A stretch of 64,000 nt of DNA from CALBZH01 sp964538515 (GCA_964538515.1 CAZIEW010000002.1:62001-126000), one strand, 5' to 3'. Positions 15,843 through 25,028 are shown, counted from the first letter of the stretch. Numbers and translations are program-made. Notes: generated by a model from the sequence alone, not told the origin.

Positions 15843-16853
15843 ATGTCCAACCCGTTTCGCCTCACACTTGAACAGCGAGAGCGCCTTGCACAAGCACTCT
15901 CCCGTTTCTCGGACCGCCAGGTGCTCATCGTCGGAGACCTGATGCTGGACGTTTTCGTCTGGGGGGATGTTCAACGCATCTCCCCTGAAGCCCCGGTTCC
16001 GGTGGTGGACGTTCGGGACGAAACCCAGCTGCTCGGCGGTACCGCCAATGTCGCGAACAATGTAGCCTCTCTCGGGGGCAAGGCGGTCGTCTCGGGGGTG
16101 ATCGGCAACGATCACAGCGGCCGGGAGGTGGTGCGGATGCTGAGAAAAGTCGGCATCTCCACGGAAGGCCTCGTGGTGGAAGACAAGCGCCCGACCACGG
16201 TCAAGACGCGGATCATCGCCCAGAATCAACAAGTCGTCCGCTACGACCGGGAGCTTCGGCGGCCCCTGCAGCCTTCATCCGTCGAAAAGATCCTGGAATA
16301 CATCGAAGAGCAGTCAGCCGGCGCCGGGGCACTCATCGTGTCGGACTATGCCAAGGGCGTCGTCACAACGGATCTGATGGAGGCAATCCGACACCTGAAG
16401 CTTCCAGGTCGCTTTCCCGTCATCGTGGATCCCAAGATACAGCACGCCGAGCTATACCGTGGTGTGACCCTCGTCACTCCCAATCATCATGAAGCGTCCC
16501 GAATGTCCGGCATTGAGATCGTGGACCTCAGCACCCTGACGGCGGCAGGCAGGAGGCTTCTCAACCTCATGCAGTGCGAGGCGGTTCTGATAACACGTGG
16601 CAAGGACGGAATGGCGCTCTTTGACCAAAACGGGGAGATGACAACCATTCCAACCGTCGCGCGACGCGTGTATGACGTCACCGGGGCCGGCGACACGGTG
16701 ATCGCCACCCTTGCCCTGGGGCTCGTGGCGGGCCTTTCCACCGATGAGGCGGCTTTGCTGGCCAATATCGCTGCAGGGATTGTGGTGGGAGAGGTGGGAA
16801 CGGCCGTGGTGACGGCGGAAGGGCTGATGGAGGCCATTCGGAACAGCCCTTGA
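15843..16853 (+). CDS. rfaE1: D-glycero-beta-D-manno-heptose-7-phosphate kinase
   Basis: A 336-residue PfkB-family kinase that makes the bisphosphate intermediate of ADP-heptose synthesis for the lipopolysaccharide inner core. Motifs are LIVGDLMLDVFVWGDVQRIS, then EAPVPVVDV, GGTANVANNVASLGG and the catalytic VTGAGDTVIATLALG near residue 275. Length fits the stand-alone kinase; the adenylyltransferase half of E. coli HldE is absent, so that activity must be encoded elsewhere. It implies a lipopolysaccharide-bearing Gram-negative cell. Confidence 0.95.
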   Translation: MSNPFRLTLEQRERLAQALSRFSDRQVLIVGDLMLDVFVWGDVQRISPEAPVPVVDVRDETQLLGGTANVANNVASLGGKAVVSGVIGNDHSGREVVRMLRKVGISTEGLVVEDKRPTTVKTRIIAQNQQVVRYDRELRRPLQPSSVEKILEYIEEQSAGAGALIVSDYAKGVVTTDLMEAIRHLKLPGRFPVIVDPKIQHAELYRGVTLVTPNHHEASRMSGIEIVDLSTLTAAGRRLLNLMQCEAVLITRGKDGMALFDQNGEMTTIPTVARRVYDVTGAGDTVIATLALGLVAGLSTDEAALLANIAAGIVVGEVGTAVVTAEGLMEAIRNSP

Positions 16854-16868
16854 GATGTTCCGGGGCGT

Positions 16869-17435
16869 ATGGCCGAAGCTGATGGATCCCCGATGAGTGA
16901 GCTCAAAGAGCCTTCCCGGGCTAAATTGATCATGGGTTTCCTGTACCGGGACGAATCCGTTCAACGGGAGGCCCTTTCAAGACTGACGGGGCGGTTCGGC
17001 CCCCTCGATTTCCTTTCCGAGGCTCGGCCATTCAACTACACCCGGTATTACGAAAAGGAGATGGGATTCGGTCTCCTGCGCCAAACCGGAAGCTTCCTGA
17101 CCCCCGTTCACCCGGGCCTTCTGCCGGATGTCAAGCTCTTTTCCAATCGGATCGAGCAGGAGCTTTCCCATGACGCCAAACGACGGATCAACATCGATCC
17201 CGGTCTGCTGAGCGCGGAACGGTTGCTGCTCGCAACGGGCAAGAATTACACCCATCGCGTCTATCTGCGTGACGGGGTCTACGCGGACTTGACGCTCATC
17301 TACCAGGGAGGCGACTTTCAACCCTTCCCATGGACGTACCCGGACTACCAGGATCCGACCCTTCTTCACTTTCTCCGAACCTTGCGCGCCAAGCTGCGGA
17401 GCCAGCTGTCAGGGGAGCTTCCGGTTTCGGTCTAG
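16869..17435 (+). CDS. DUF4416 family protein
   Basis: A 188-residue cytosolic protein of the DUF4416 family, common in deltaproteobacterial and related genomes next to lipopolysaccharide or nucleotide genes. Recognisable parts are KLIMGFLYRDE, FNYTRYYEKEMG and RRINIDPGLLSAERLLLAT, followed by YADLTLIYQGGDFQPFPWTY. Its function is unknown. An internal ATG at 16893 would remove eight residues. It is 15 bases after the heptose kinase and 15 before yicC. Confidence 0.88.
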   Translation: MAEADGSPMSELKEPSRAKLIMGFLYRDESVQREALSRLTGRFGPLDFLSEARPFNYTRYYEKEMGFGLLRQTGSFLTPVHPGLLPDVKLFSNRIEQELSHDAKRRINIDPGLLSAERLLLATGKNYTHRVYLRDGVYADLTLIYQGGDFQPFPWTYPDYQDPTLLHFLRTLRAKLRSQLSGELPVSV

Positions 17436-17450
17436 ACGAAGGAGACGAAT

Positions 17451-18332
17451 GTGCTCTATAGTATGACCTCTTTTGGGCGAAGCCAAAAAGAAGGCGGCGG
17501 CTATTCCATCACCCTTGAAATGCGCACGTTGAACGGTCGCACGCTGGACCCGGTCATCCGGCTCCCCAAAAGCTGTATGCAATTTGAAGACGGGCTGCGC
17601 AAGGAGATTGGCCGCGTCATTCGACGCGGTCGAGTCGAAGTCTACGTGCAGATCGAATCGACTGCGCCGGAGAGAAAGGCTCCGCGGATCAGTGCGGAGC
17701 TCACGAGCTACTACTGGGGACAGCTCCAGGAGCTGCACAGCCGGTTTCCCGATATGGAGCCACCACGGCTCGATCATCTGCTCAGGATCCCCTACATTTT
17801 CGAGCCAGCCGACGAGACCCAGGACACGGATATCCTGGGGCCACTGCTGACAGGCGCCCTTTCCGAAGTTCTCGATCAGGTTCAGACCATGCGTCGCACC
17901 GAAGGAGAGGCTCTGCTCAAAGATTGCCTAGAACGACTGGCTCTGCTCGGCACCGACCTCGATATCATTGACGATCGGAAGGAGCAGGTGGTTGCTGAAT
18001 ACCGGCAACGGCTTACGCAGCGCATTCAAGAGCTGCTGGGAGACCTCACCGTCGATGAGCCGAGGCTGCTTCAAGAAGTGGCGTGCTGCGCGGATCGCTC
18101 GGACATCAACGAAGAGATCGTCCGATTGAGAAGCCATTTCGACCAAATGGCCGCCCTTCTCACGTCCGAAGAGCCGACAGAGGGCAGGCGACTTGATTTT
18201 CTCGTACAGGAGCTGCATCGCGAAGTGAATACGATCGGCTCCAAAACCAGTGATCTAAGCACGGTCCAGGCCGTGCTCAGGATGAAGGGCGAAATCGGCA
18301 AACTGAAAGAGCAGATCCAGAACGTGGAATGA
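17451..18332 (+). CDS. yicC: YicC/YloC family endoribonuclease
   Basis: A 293-residue protein with the family N-terminus (MTSFGRSQKEGGGYSITLEM, then RTLNGR) and the C-terminal DUF1732 signature (GRRLDFLVQELHREVNTIGS). YicC-type proteins act as RNA endonucleases in E. coli and Bacillus. The GTG at 17451 was chosen because AAGGAGA precedes it; an ATG four codons later also exists. Its place directly before remA and gmk is a widely conserved gene order. Confidence 0.94.
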   Translation: MLYSMTSFGRSQKEGGGYSITLEMRTLNGRTLDPVIRLPKSCMQFEDGLRKEIGRVIRRGRVEVYVQIESTAPERKAPRISAELTSYYWGQLQELHSRFPDMEPPRLDHLLRIPYIFEPADETQDTDILGPLLTGALSEVLDQVQTMRRTEGEALLKDCLERLALLGTDLDIIDDRKEQVVAEYRQRLTQRIQELLGDLTVDEPRLLQEVACCADRSDINEEIVRLRSHFDQMAALLTSEEPTEGRRLDFLVQELHREVNTIGSKTSDLSTVQAVLRMKGEIGKLKEQIQNVE

Positions 18333-18418
18333 GACCCCCTCTTTCCCACGTCAACAGGCACGCGGTAATGCCGCGTAGCCCCACTTGGATCTGAAAACTG
18401 CGCGAGAGAGGTCTCCTC

Positions 18419-18703
18419 ATGGACGTAAGACTTTTAAACATCGGATTTGGAAACACCGTGCTGGCCAACCGGATCGTGGCCATTGTCTCACCGGCATCCG
18501 CTCCAATGAAGCGTCTCAAGGAAGATGCCAAGCAGGCCAACAAGCTCATCGACGCGACCATGGGCCGCCGAACCCGCTCGATCATTATCACGGACAGCGA
18601 CCACGTCATCCTGTCTGGAGTGCAGGCAGAGACCATTGCTCAGCGGTTGATCAGCGACGGGAACACCAAGGACGCTCCTTCATCCAAGTCGGCCAAGGAA
18701 TGA
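18419..18703 (+). CDS. remA: DUF370/RemA-family regulator
   Basis: A 94-residue protein with the RemA core: LLNIGFGNTVLANRIVAIVS, then SAPMKRLKEDA and ATMGRRTRSIIITDSDHVI. In Bacillus RemA is a DNA-binding activator of matrix genes; in Gram-negatives the role is unknown, but the yicC-remA-gmk order is conserved. Its stop overlaps a possible start of gmk (ATGA). Confidence 0.93.
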   Translation: MDVRLLNIGFGNTVLANRIVAIVSPASAPMKRLKEDAKQANKLIDATMGRRTRSIIITDSDHVILSGVQAETIAQRLISDGNTKDAPSSKSAKE

Positions 18704-18714
18704 GCGGAGCAAGC

Positions 18715-19341
18715 ATGGCGAGCCAGACCTCTCCCGGACAGCTCTTCGTTGTCTCGGCCCCCTCCGGTGTCGGGAAGACCACGATTATCCGGTCGGCCTT
18801 CACGCGCTCACCGAATCTCCGCTACTCGATTTCCTGCACCACCCGACAACCCCGTACGGGAGAGATCGACGGTCAGGATTACCACTTCATCACGCGCAAG
18901 CGATTTCAGCAGGGCATCGCTGCCGGCCGCTTCCTGGAATGGGCTGAGGTTCATGGCAATCTGTATGGGACGGATGGCGAGCCCATCCGGCAATGGCTCA
19001 GCCAAGGGGAGGACGTGATTCTCGATATTGACGTGCAGGGCGCAAGGCAGGTTCGGTGCACGTACCCCGCTGCCCGCACGGTCTTCATCCTGCCCCCCTC
19101 CATCGAGGAGCTCCTGAAGCGCTTGAAGGGCCGAGGCACGGAATCGGAGGAGCAGCTGGCACGCCGCATGCGGGCTGCGCACACCGAGCTTGGGGAATCG
19201 CCCTGGTATGAATACATCGTGGTCAATGACCGTTTGGAAGACGCGGTCGAGGATTTCCTGGCTATCCTGAGGGCCTGCCGATGCGAGCGCTTTCAGCAGG
19301 CGAACCGCATTCGGCCCTTTCTGCTGAGCTCGCCGTCGTGA
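18715..19341 (+). CDS. gmk: Guanylate kinase
   Basis: Converts GMP to GDP with ATP. About 208 residues. Walker A is SAPSGVGKTTI, followed by the GMP-binding RYSISCTTRQPRTGEIDGQD and FLEWAEVHGNLYGT, then VILDIDVQGARQV. The ATG at 18715 has GGAG 5 bases upstream; an ATG at 18700 overlapping the remA stop has no usable spacing. The C-terminus extends about 15 residues past the usual end (to RPFLLSSPS) and overlaps the next gene. Confidence 0.96.
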   Translation: MASQTSPGQLFVVSAPSGVGKTTIIRSAFTRSPNLRYSISCTTRQPRTGEIDGQDYHFITRKRFQQGIAAGRFLEWAEVHGNLYGTDGEPIRQWLSQGEDVILDIDVQGARQVRCTYPAARTVFILPPSIEELLKRLKGRGTESEEQLARRMRAAHTELGESPWYEYIVVNDRLEDAVEDFLAILRACRCERFQQANRIRPFLLSSPS

Positions 19342-20126
19342 CTCCCGCCCCGCCCCGGCCACCCCGAGCAAAGGGAGCTGATTCCCCCCGCATTCTCATC
19401 TGCGGCATCAATCCGGTCAGAGAGGCTCTGCGGACCACTTCGCTAGCCATCCACGAAATGACGCTCGCCAGGAGCGACCAACGGGCGAAAGAGCTTAGGA
19501 ACCTAGCAGCAGCGAGAAGCATTCCCGTTCATCAGGACAATCGGGAGGCGCTGACCGCCCTCAGCGGACACTCCCATCATCAGGGGGTCATCCTGTATGC
19601 GTCCTCATTCCCTTACACCGAATTTGACGCCCTGCTGGAAGCGCCTCTCCCGGAAAGAGATCCCCTCATGCTTCTGGATAGCATCCAGGACCCTCAGAAC
19701 CTCGGGGCGTTGATGCGAAGCGCGTGCTTCCTGGGCGCCAAAGGGATCGTCCTCCCCAAGGACCGCTCCGTGCACGTCACCGCTACCGTGCTCAAGATTG
19801 CGGCCGGAGCCGCAGCCTATCTGCCGGTTGTCGAGGTCACAAACCTGGGACGAGCCATGGATCGGCTGAAAGAAAGCGGGTATTGGATCGTAGGGCTGGA
19901 GGCTCGAGCAAGCCACCTTATCCATGACGTTGACTTCACCGTCCCGCTGGCCCTCGTGGTCGGAAGTGAGCAGAAGGGCATGCGGCCGCTCATCGCAAAA
20001 CGCTGCGATTTTCTCGTGAGCATTCCCTCAGGGGGCCCGCTGGAGTCGCTCAATGCCGCCACGGCCGGGGCGATAGCCCTGGCGGAGGTGCGGCGGCAGC
20101 GGCTGAAGGCCACGGCAGGACGCTGA
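19281..20126 (+). CDS. rlmB: TrmH/SpoU-family RNA 2'-O-methyltransferase (RlmB-like)
   Basis: About 281 residues. An N-terminal substrate-binding part begins at ILICGINPVREAL, and the SPOUT knot domain holds the three motifs: LDSIQDPQNLGALMRSA, then ALVVGSEQKGM and LVSIPSGGPLESLNAATAGA. RlmB methylates G2251 of 23S rRNA in E. coli; the exact target here is not proven. It overlaps gmk by 61 bases if the ATG at 19281 is used; a GTG at 19338 (GTGA overlap) would be shorter. It ends the operon and converges on yggS with a 6-base gap. Confidence 0.93.
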   Translation: MRALSAGEPHSALSAELAVVTPAPPRPPRAKGADSPRILICGINPVREALRTTSLAIHEMTLARSDQRAKELRNLAAARSIPVHQDNREALTALSGHSHHQGVILYASSFPYTEFDALLEAPLPERDPLMLLDSIQDPQNLGALMRSACFLGAKGIVLPKDRSVHVTATVLKIAAGAAAYLPVVEVTNLGRAMDRLKESGYWIVGLEARASHLIHDVDFTVPLALVVGSEQKGMRPLIAKRCDFLVSIPSGGPLESLNAATAGAIALAEVRRQRLKATAGR

Positions 20127-20132
20127 CCCGTT

Positions 20133-20828
20133 TCAGGGCCGTCGCGCGCCGAAAAGCGCAGTCCCAACCCGGATGTACGTCGCCCCCTCCTCGATCGCCA
20201 CCTCGAAGTCGTGGCTCATGCCCATGGACAGCTCGGTCAACGTCTCCGGTTTGCTGGAAAGATCCGCGAGATCCGCCAACAGGTGTCGAAGCAGCTTGAA
20301 ATACGGGCGAGCCTCCTCGGCGTGATCCGAATAGGGGGGCAGGGTCATGAGTCCACGCACCCGAAGGCCGTCCATGGACGCCGTTGCCCGGTACAGGGCA
20401 GGCAGCTCCTCCACAGAAACCCCGCTCTTGGTGCTTTCATCCCCGACGTTCACTTGAATCAGCACCGGTATGGCTCTTCCGGTCTTCTGGGCTTGCCGCT
20501 CCAGCTCGCGTGCGAGGCTCTCTCGATCGAGGGTGTGGATCAGCTCGCATCGAGGAGCAATCTGTCTCGCCTTGTTGGACTGCAAGTGACCGATAAAGTG
20601 CCAGGAGATGTTTAGGTCTGAAAGGGCCTCGATCTTGGCGGTCATCTCCTGAACATAGTTCTCTCCGATGGCTGATATCCCAGCGAGCACCCCTTCTCGG
20701 ATCGTCTCGACCGGAACTGTTTTCGTGACCCCGATGAGAGTCACCGTAGACGGGTCTCGCCCGCATCGACGGCACGCCTCATGGATTCTCTTGGTGACAC
20801 GAGACAGGTTCTCGGCGATGATCGTCAC
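20133..20828 (-). CDS. yggS: YggS-family pyridoxal-phosphate homeostasis protein
   Basis: A 231-residue PLP-binding single-barrel protein. The PLP-lysine region is VTLIGVTKTVP (the Lys replaces the usual AVSK), followed by GENYVQEMTAKIE and WHFIGHLQSNKA. The C-terminal LSMGMSHDFEVAIEEGATY and VRVGTALFG close the fold. It has no known enzyme activity and buffers PLP. Its start overlaps the maf stop (ATGA), indicating translational coupling. Confidence 0.95.
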   Translation of the reverse strand: MTIIAENLSRVTKRIHEACRRCGRDPSTVTLIGVTKTVPVETIREGVLAGISAIGENYVQEMTAKIEALSDLNISWHFIGHLQSNKARQIAPRCELIHTLDRESLARELERQAQKTGRAIPVLIQVNVGDESTKSGVSVEELPALYRATASMDGLRVRGLMTLPPYSDHAEEARPYFKLLRHLLADLADLSSKPETLTELSMGMSHDFEVAIEEGATYIRVGTALFGARRP

Positions 20829-21454
20829 GAATCTCCTCCTGCAATCGGAATGGATTCAGAACCGCGGGGTCGGATCACCCGATGGTGCTGCAGCCAGTCC
20901 GCAGTCTCCGCCAAGGGGAGACCCACGACGTTGGTGTAGGAGCCGCGAATCGAATGGACCAGGAAGGCCCCGACCCCCTGGATCCCGTAGGCGCCTGCTT
21001 TGTCCATGGGCTTTCCCGTACGAGCGTAGGAGTCGATCTCTCGCTCGGACAGCCGCTTGAAGAGCACTTCCGTTCGGACGGACCGCAGCTCGAGCATACC
21101 CCCTGTGTGATGGGCCAACGCCATCCCCGTTATCACCTCATGCGCTCTCCCGCTCAGTGTCCTGAGTATCGCGACCGCCTCCTCGAACGATTTCGGCTTC
21201 CCGAAAGGAATGCCGTCAACCACGACAATCGTGTCGGCTGCGAGCACCCAGGCTTCAGGATGGCGCGCTGAGACAGTCACCGCCTTTTCCTTTGCCCAGA
21301 GCTCGGCCATTCGATCGGGAAGCACGTCCGAAAGCTCGCTTTCATCCGTGCCGCTCGGCACGACCTGAAACACGAGCCCCAGGGATTGCAGCAGAGCAGC
21401 CCTCCGTGGCGATGCGGAGGCAAGTATCAGGGGGGAGACGACTTCGTAGACCAT
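20825..21454 (-). CDS. maf: Maf-like nucleoside triphosphate pyrophosphatase
   Basis: A 209-residue house-cleaning NTPase hydrolysing non-canonical nucleoside triphosphates. The family start LILASASPRRAALLQSLG is clear. Later come VLAADTIVVVDG, GKPKSFEEAVAIL and KPMDKAGAYGIQGVGAFLV. It lies 22 bases after tatD and overlaps yggS by 4 bases, forming a three-gene minus-strand operon. Confidence 0.95.
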   Translation of the reverse strand: MVYEVVSPLILASASPRRAALLQSLGLVFQVVPSGTDESELSDVLPDRMAELWAKEKAVTVSARHPEAWVLAADTIVVVDGIPFGKPKSFEEAVAILRTLSGRAHEVITGMALAHHTGGMLELRSVRTEVLFKRLSEREIDSYARTGKPMDKAGAYGIQGVGAFLVHSIRGSYTNVVGLPLAETADWLQHHRVIRPRGSESIPIAGGDS

Positions 21455-21476
21455 ATGAGCCCTTCCAGGCCAGCGA

Positions 21477-22256
21477 TCAGGATCGGGGAAGGTCCAACCC
21501 GAATGCGAGTGCAGCGTTCTCGCTGGTTCTCAGTGCCACTTCCTCGTAGGGGCATTCTCGCAGCTGGGCAATCTTCTGGACCGTGTAAATCACGTAAGAC
21601 GGTTCGTTGTCCTTGCCACGAAAAGGCACCGGGGCAAGAAAAGGGGCATCGGTCTCGACAAGCAGACGATTCAACGGGACCTTCTTCACCACGTCCTGCT
21701 GGACCTGGGCCTTGCTATAGGTGACCGTCCCGGGAATGGACAGAAAGAATCCCAAATCGAGGCAGCGGCCGGCCACCGCCCAGTCACCTGAAAAACAATG
21801 CAGAATCCCGCCCTTGAGGCGAGCGGCAAACCCTTCGACGATGCCGAGAAAGTCCTCATGGGCTTCGCGAATATGAAACACGACGGGGAGCCCGACCTCG
21901 CAAGCCAGCTCGAGCTGTTGGGCGAAGCATTCCCGCTGGATCGCTCGGGGCTGGCGGTCCCGATAGTAGTCCAATCCGACCTCCCCGATGGCGACCACAC
22001 GGTGCTGGGAGGCGAGTGCCCTGAAATCATCCAGCACCTCGACAGGCAGCTCCCTGGCCCCGTGAGGGTGAAGTCCCACTGTCGCGTAAATTGCCTCATG
22101 GGATTGGGCGAGTGCGACCGCCTTCCGGCTGCTTTCGATATCGATTCCGATGGTCACGATTCTTCGAACGCCAGCCCTTTCAGCCCGCTGCAAGACCCCC
22201 TCCAGGTCTTTTCCAAGCTCAGGAAAATCAAGATGCGCATGCGTATCCACAACCAT
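21477..22256 (-). CDS. tatD: TatD-family metal-dependent hydrolase
   Basis: About 259 residues with the amidohydrolase-like TIM barrel: VDTHAHLDFPELG (first metal ligands), AIGEVGLDYYRD, PVVFHIREAHED, GILHCFSG and LLVETDAPFLAPVPFRGK. Family members are 3'-5' DNA/RNA nucleases used in repair. ATG 22256 was preferred (AAGG 8 bases upstream) over a GTG at 22265. It is the first gene of the tatD-maf-yggS operon. Confidence 0.95.
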   Translation of the reverse strand: MVVDTHAHLDFPELGKDLEGVLQRAERAGVRRIVTIGIDIESSRKAVALAQSHEAIYATVGLHPHGARELPVEVLDDFRALASQHRVVAIGEVGLDYYRDRQPRAIQRECFAQQLELACEVGLPVVFHIREAHEDFLGIVEGFAARLKGGILHCFSGDWAVAGRCLDLGFFLSIPGTVTYSKAQVQQDVVKKVPLNRLLVETDAPFLAPVPFRGKDNEPSYVIYTVQKIAQLRECPYEEVALRTSENAALAFGLDLPRS

Positions 22257-22666
22257 TCGTATCACCTTCTCCCATCCGAACGAGCGGGTACCACACGGGC
22301 TGGATCTCCAGGATACCGACGTGTGATTCCAGTCTCATCAGCTCGGCCTTGGCAAGAGCCCGGTTTTCCTTGCCTGCCCCAACGAGTGCATCTATAATGC
22401 CGCCACTCGCGCACCGGGCGACGCAGTGCATTGCCAGGTTGTGTGGCAAGCCGGGTGGAGAGCCGGTAAAACGGACATCGCCCCCATATTTTCAGGCACT
22501 CTTTAGCAGTTTCGAGGGGAAAAATACAGGGCCTCCTCCAGCTCGAGGCGCCGGTCATTGCGAGAAGCGGTTGAAGCAGGCCGGCTCCCTTGACTGAGCG
22601 AGAGCGGGCAGCGTTGATCCCCTCATTGCCACGGCTCAGGTACCCTGAGCTCAAAGAGGAAACGGC
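22257..22666. other. Gene-free divergent region between tatD and the SH3 protein gene
   Basis: About 410 bases. A minus-strand frame (22228-22449) overlaps the tatD start but has no ribosome-binding site or recognisable motif. I found no tRNA, riboswitch core or clear promoter; the region must hold divergent promoters. Confidence 0.4.
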
Positions 22667-23335
22667 ATGAGACGCTACAATCCGTACGCCATTGGCACAG
22701 TATTGTTGCTTGGTGCTCTTCTTTTCGGCTCGAACCCTGCCTGGGCGGCCAAGTCCTATGTGACCGAAGCCCACGAAATCGCTTTCCGCAGTGGTCCCGG
22801 CACCCAGAACAGGGTCATGAGAATGCTGCCGCCCGGCACGGGGTTGGAAGTGCTCACCACACGCAATGATTGGAGCAAGGTGCGGCTGTTCGATGGTCCC
22901 GAAGACTCGCGTGTGGGCTGGGTTCTGTCCAGGTTTCTCACCGCACAGTCCCCGGAAGAGGTGCAGTCGAAGGGGATTGAATTGGAGAACGCGTCCTTGA
23001 AGGAAACCATCAAGACGATGGAGAAAGAAAAGGCAGACTTCGCCAAGCGCGAAAAGGACTTGTTGGACAAGATCGCCAAGGTGGAGGCCAGCTATGAAGC
23101 TCTGAAAAGCGGGTCCGCCAATTACATGAAATTCAAAGAAGAATTCGATCAGACCAAGGCAGCTTTGTCATCGGTCCAGGCCACCAATCAGGCCCTCCTC
23201 CAAGAGAACGAGAACCTGAAGCTTTCCCAAAACATCAAATGGTTCATGGTGGGTGCCGCGGTGCTGGTCGGAGGCTGGGCGATTGGTCTCGTCACCGGAC
23301 GCTTGCAGCGCAGACGCAGGCCTCAATACCGTTAA
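22667..23335 (+). CDS. SH3-domain exported protein with coiled coil and C-terminal anchor
   Basis: A 222-residue protein of the TIGR04211-like SH3 family. It has a signal peptide (to about residue 27, AWAA-K) and a bacterial SH3 domain at residues about 28-90 (FRSGPGTQNRVMRMLPPG, then VGWVLSRFL). A charged coiled coil runs to about residue 185, and a C-terminal transmembrane helix (WFMVGAAVLVGGWAIGLVTG) is followed by a basic tail. The protein is probably held in the inner membrane with the SH3 part in the periplasm. The start ATG at 22667 has AAAGAGGAAA upstream. It is followed 22 bases later by a DUF1285-like gene. Confidence 0.9.
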   Translation: MRRYNPYAIGTVLLLGALLFGSNPAWAAKSYVTEAHEIAFRSGPGTQNRVMRMLPPGTGLEVLTTRNDWSKVRLFDGPEDSRVGWVLSRFLTAQSPEEVQSKGIELENASLKETIKTMEKEKADFAKREKDLLDKIAKVEASYEALKSGSANYMKFKEEFDQTKAALSSVQATNQALLQENENLKLSQNIKWFMVGAAVLVGGWAIGLVTGRLQRRRRPQYR

Positions 23336-23357
23336 CACCCCCTGAAGCGTTCCGGCC

Positions 23358-23843
23358 ATGCGCCAGCAGCATCTCTATGATTACCATATTGACCAGTTCG
23401 GCCGCTGGTTCTGCGAAGGGAACCTCGTTTCAGACCCCGAGCTCTTCCGGATTTTGAGCCGATCCCTGTTTGTACGCGACGGCGCCTTCTTCGTTCGGTG
23501 TGAAGGCGAAGTCCATCCGGTGCGAGTTGCGGATGTCCCTCTCTGGATTCGGTACGTTCACGTTGAGAGAACCCAGGACGGCGCGCTTCTCGGCGTGGAG
23601 ATCGAATTGGAGGACGGAAGGCGGGAGCAGCTCAACGCGGAAGCGCTCACCGTCGGACGAGAAGGGGCTGCCCTCTACACCCGTGCAACATCCCGCCGAT
23701 TGCCAGCCCGATTTGGAAAATCCGCTTACTACGAATTGGCCAAGTACCTTGCCCAGGACCATGACTCGGGCCCGTTCTACCTTGTGATCGGCGGACGGCG
23801 ATACGATCTCCGCGAAACGGGTCCGCCTCGGCTCCAGGATTGA
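23358..23843 (+). CDS. Conserved hypothetical, DUF1285-like
   Basis: A 161-residue cytosolic protein. It has the pattern FGRWFCEGNLVSDPELFRIL, then FVRCEGEVHPVRVADVPLWI, which resembles DUF1285-type proteins. The C-terminal half includes ALYTRATSRRLPARFGKSAY. No signal peptide or membrane segment is seen. It is co-directional with the SH3 protein and abuts the convergent amidohydrolase gene with no gap. The family assignment is from memory of the motif. Confidence 0.7.
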   Translation: MRQQHLYDYHIDQFGRWFCEGNLVSDPELFRILSRSLFVRDGAFFVRCEGEVHPVRVADVPLWIRYVHVERTQDGALLGVEIELEDGRREQLNAEALTVGREGAALYTRATSRRLPARFGKSAYYELAKYLAQDHDSGPFYLVIGGRRYDLRETGPPRLQD

Positions 23844-25028
23844 TCAGCTATCGGTCTGGGACCCATAGTGATCCAAGAGATCCAGGAACAACAGCACTCC
23901 CACATCCAAAGCGCGCTCATCCATGTCGAAACAGGGCGAATGAAGGCCGTACCGAAACCCAAGGCTCGGATCATGACACCCGAGCCGGATCAATGCCCCG
24001 GGCGCCCGCTGGAGAAAGTACGCAAAATCCTCCGAGCCCATGCGAGGTCGCTCTTCGTGGACGCACTCCGGTCCGAGCAGACTCCGAGCCCGTTCCATCG
24101 TAAACCGGACCACATGCTCATCATTCACCAGCAGGGGATAACCGGGTGTCACGGTCAGTTTCACACGAGCACCGTGGCCGGCTTCCACCCCGCGCGCAAT
24201 GTCAGCCAAACGCGCCAGCACTTTGCCGCGAACGCCCTCGTCAAGCGTTCTCAGGGTCCCCTTCAGCACCGCTTCCTGCGGAATGATGTTGGAAGCCGTC
24301 CCGGCCCGAAAGCGGCCGATGGTGAGCACCACGCTGTCTAGAGGATGGACGTTTCGACTGACGATGCTCTGGAGTGCCGTGACCAAATGGGCTCCGGCCA
24401 CAATGGGGTCCACGCACAGATGCGGCTGCGCCCCGTGTCCGCCTCTCCCGGTCAGCCGAATCTTGATCGAATCGGATGCCGCGTTGCTGACGCGCAAGGA
24501 AAGCCCGATATGCCCAGTGGGAAGCTCAGGGTGCAGGTGCACCGCAAAGTACGCCGAGACGTCCTTGAGCTCCTCCAAATCGGAATCCAGGACTGCTCGA
24601 GCCCCGGCCCCCCCTTCCTCGGCCGGCTGAAAGACGAAGACCCTTACGCCAGTACCATCCCGCTCCCATTCTTCTTCCACCAGGGTACGAATGACTCCGA
24701 GCAGCATCGTCACGTGCCCGTCATGACCGCACGCATGCATAACACCCGGATGCTCCGATCGGTATTCGACCTGGTTCTGCTCCTGCAGGGGAAGCGCATC
24801 CATATCCGCTCGGAGCGCAAGGGTTGGACCCGGCCGCCGGCCGGTGATGCGGGCGACGATCCCGGTCCCCCCAACCCCACTTCGACACTCCACTCCGAGC
24901 GCCTTGAGCTGCTCGGCAATGAAAGCGGCTGTCTTGAGCTCCCTGTACCCAAGCTCGGGGATCCGGTGCAGCGCACGTCTTGTTTCAACCAGCCACCCGT
25001 GAAACGGGGTCAGGGGCAAGGGCTTCAT
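23844..25028 (-). CDS. M20-family amidohydrolase (N-acyl amino acid deacylase type)
   Basis: About 394 residues of the IAL/hippurate hydrolase-like M20D family, which removes N-acyl groups from amino acids. Key parts are RALHRIPELGYRELKTAAFI, then LALRADMDALPLQE, MHACGHDGHVTMLLG, FQPAEEGGAGARAVL and GSEDFAYFLQRAPGALIRLG. The metal-binding Cys, His and Glu of the family are all present. ATG 25028 follows GGAGAAG by 6 bases; the frame is open to 25100. It lies 52 bases downstream of glgB on the same strand. The substrate cannot be told from sequence. Confidence 0.93.
   Translation of the reverse strand: MKPLPLTPFHGWLVETRRALHRIPELGYRELKTAAFIAEQLKALGVECRSGVGGTGIVARITGRRPGPTLALRADMDALPLQEQNQVEYRSEHPGVMHACGHDGHVTMLLGVIRTLVEEEWERDGTGVRVFVFQPAEEGGAGARAVLDSDLEELKDVSAYFAVHLHPELPTGHIGLSLRVSNAASDSIKIRLTGRGGHGAQPHLCVDPIVAGAHLVTALQSIVSRNVHPLDSVVLTIGRFRAGTASNIIPQEAVLKGTLRTLDEGVRGKVLARLADIARGVEAGHGARVKLTVTPGYPLLVNDEHVVRFTMERARSLLGPECVHEERPRMGSEDFAYFLQRAPGALIRLGCHDPSLGFRYGLHSPCFDMDERALDVGVLLFLDLLDHYGSQTDS

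Noticed and set aside
22228..22449. 73-codon minus-strand frame overlapping the tatD start
   Set aside because: It runs into tatD in another frame and has no ribosome-binding site or motif.
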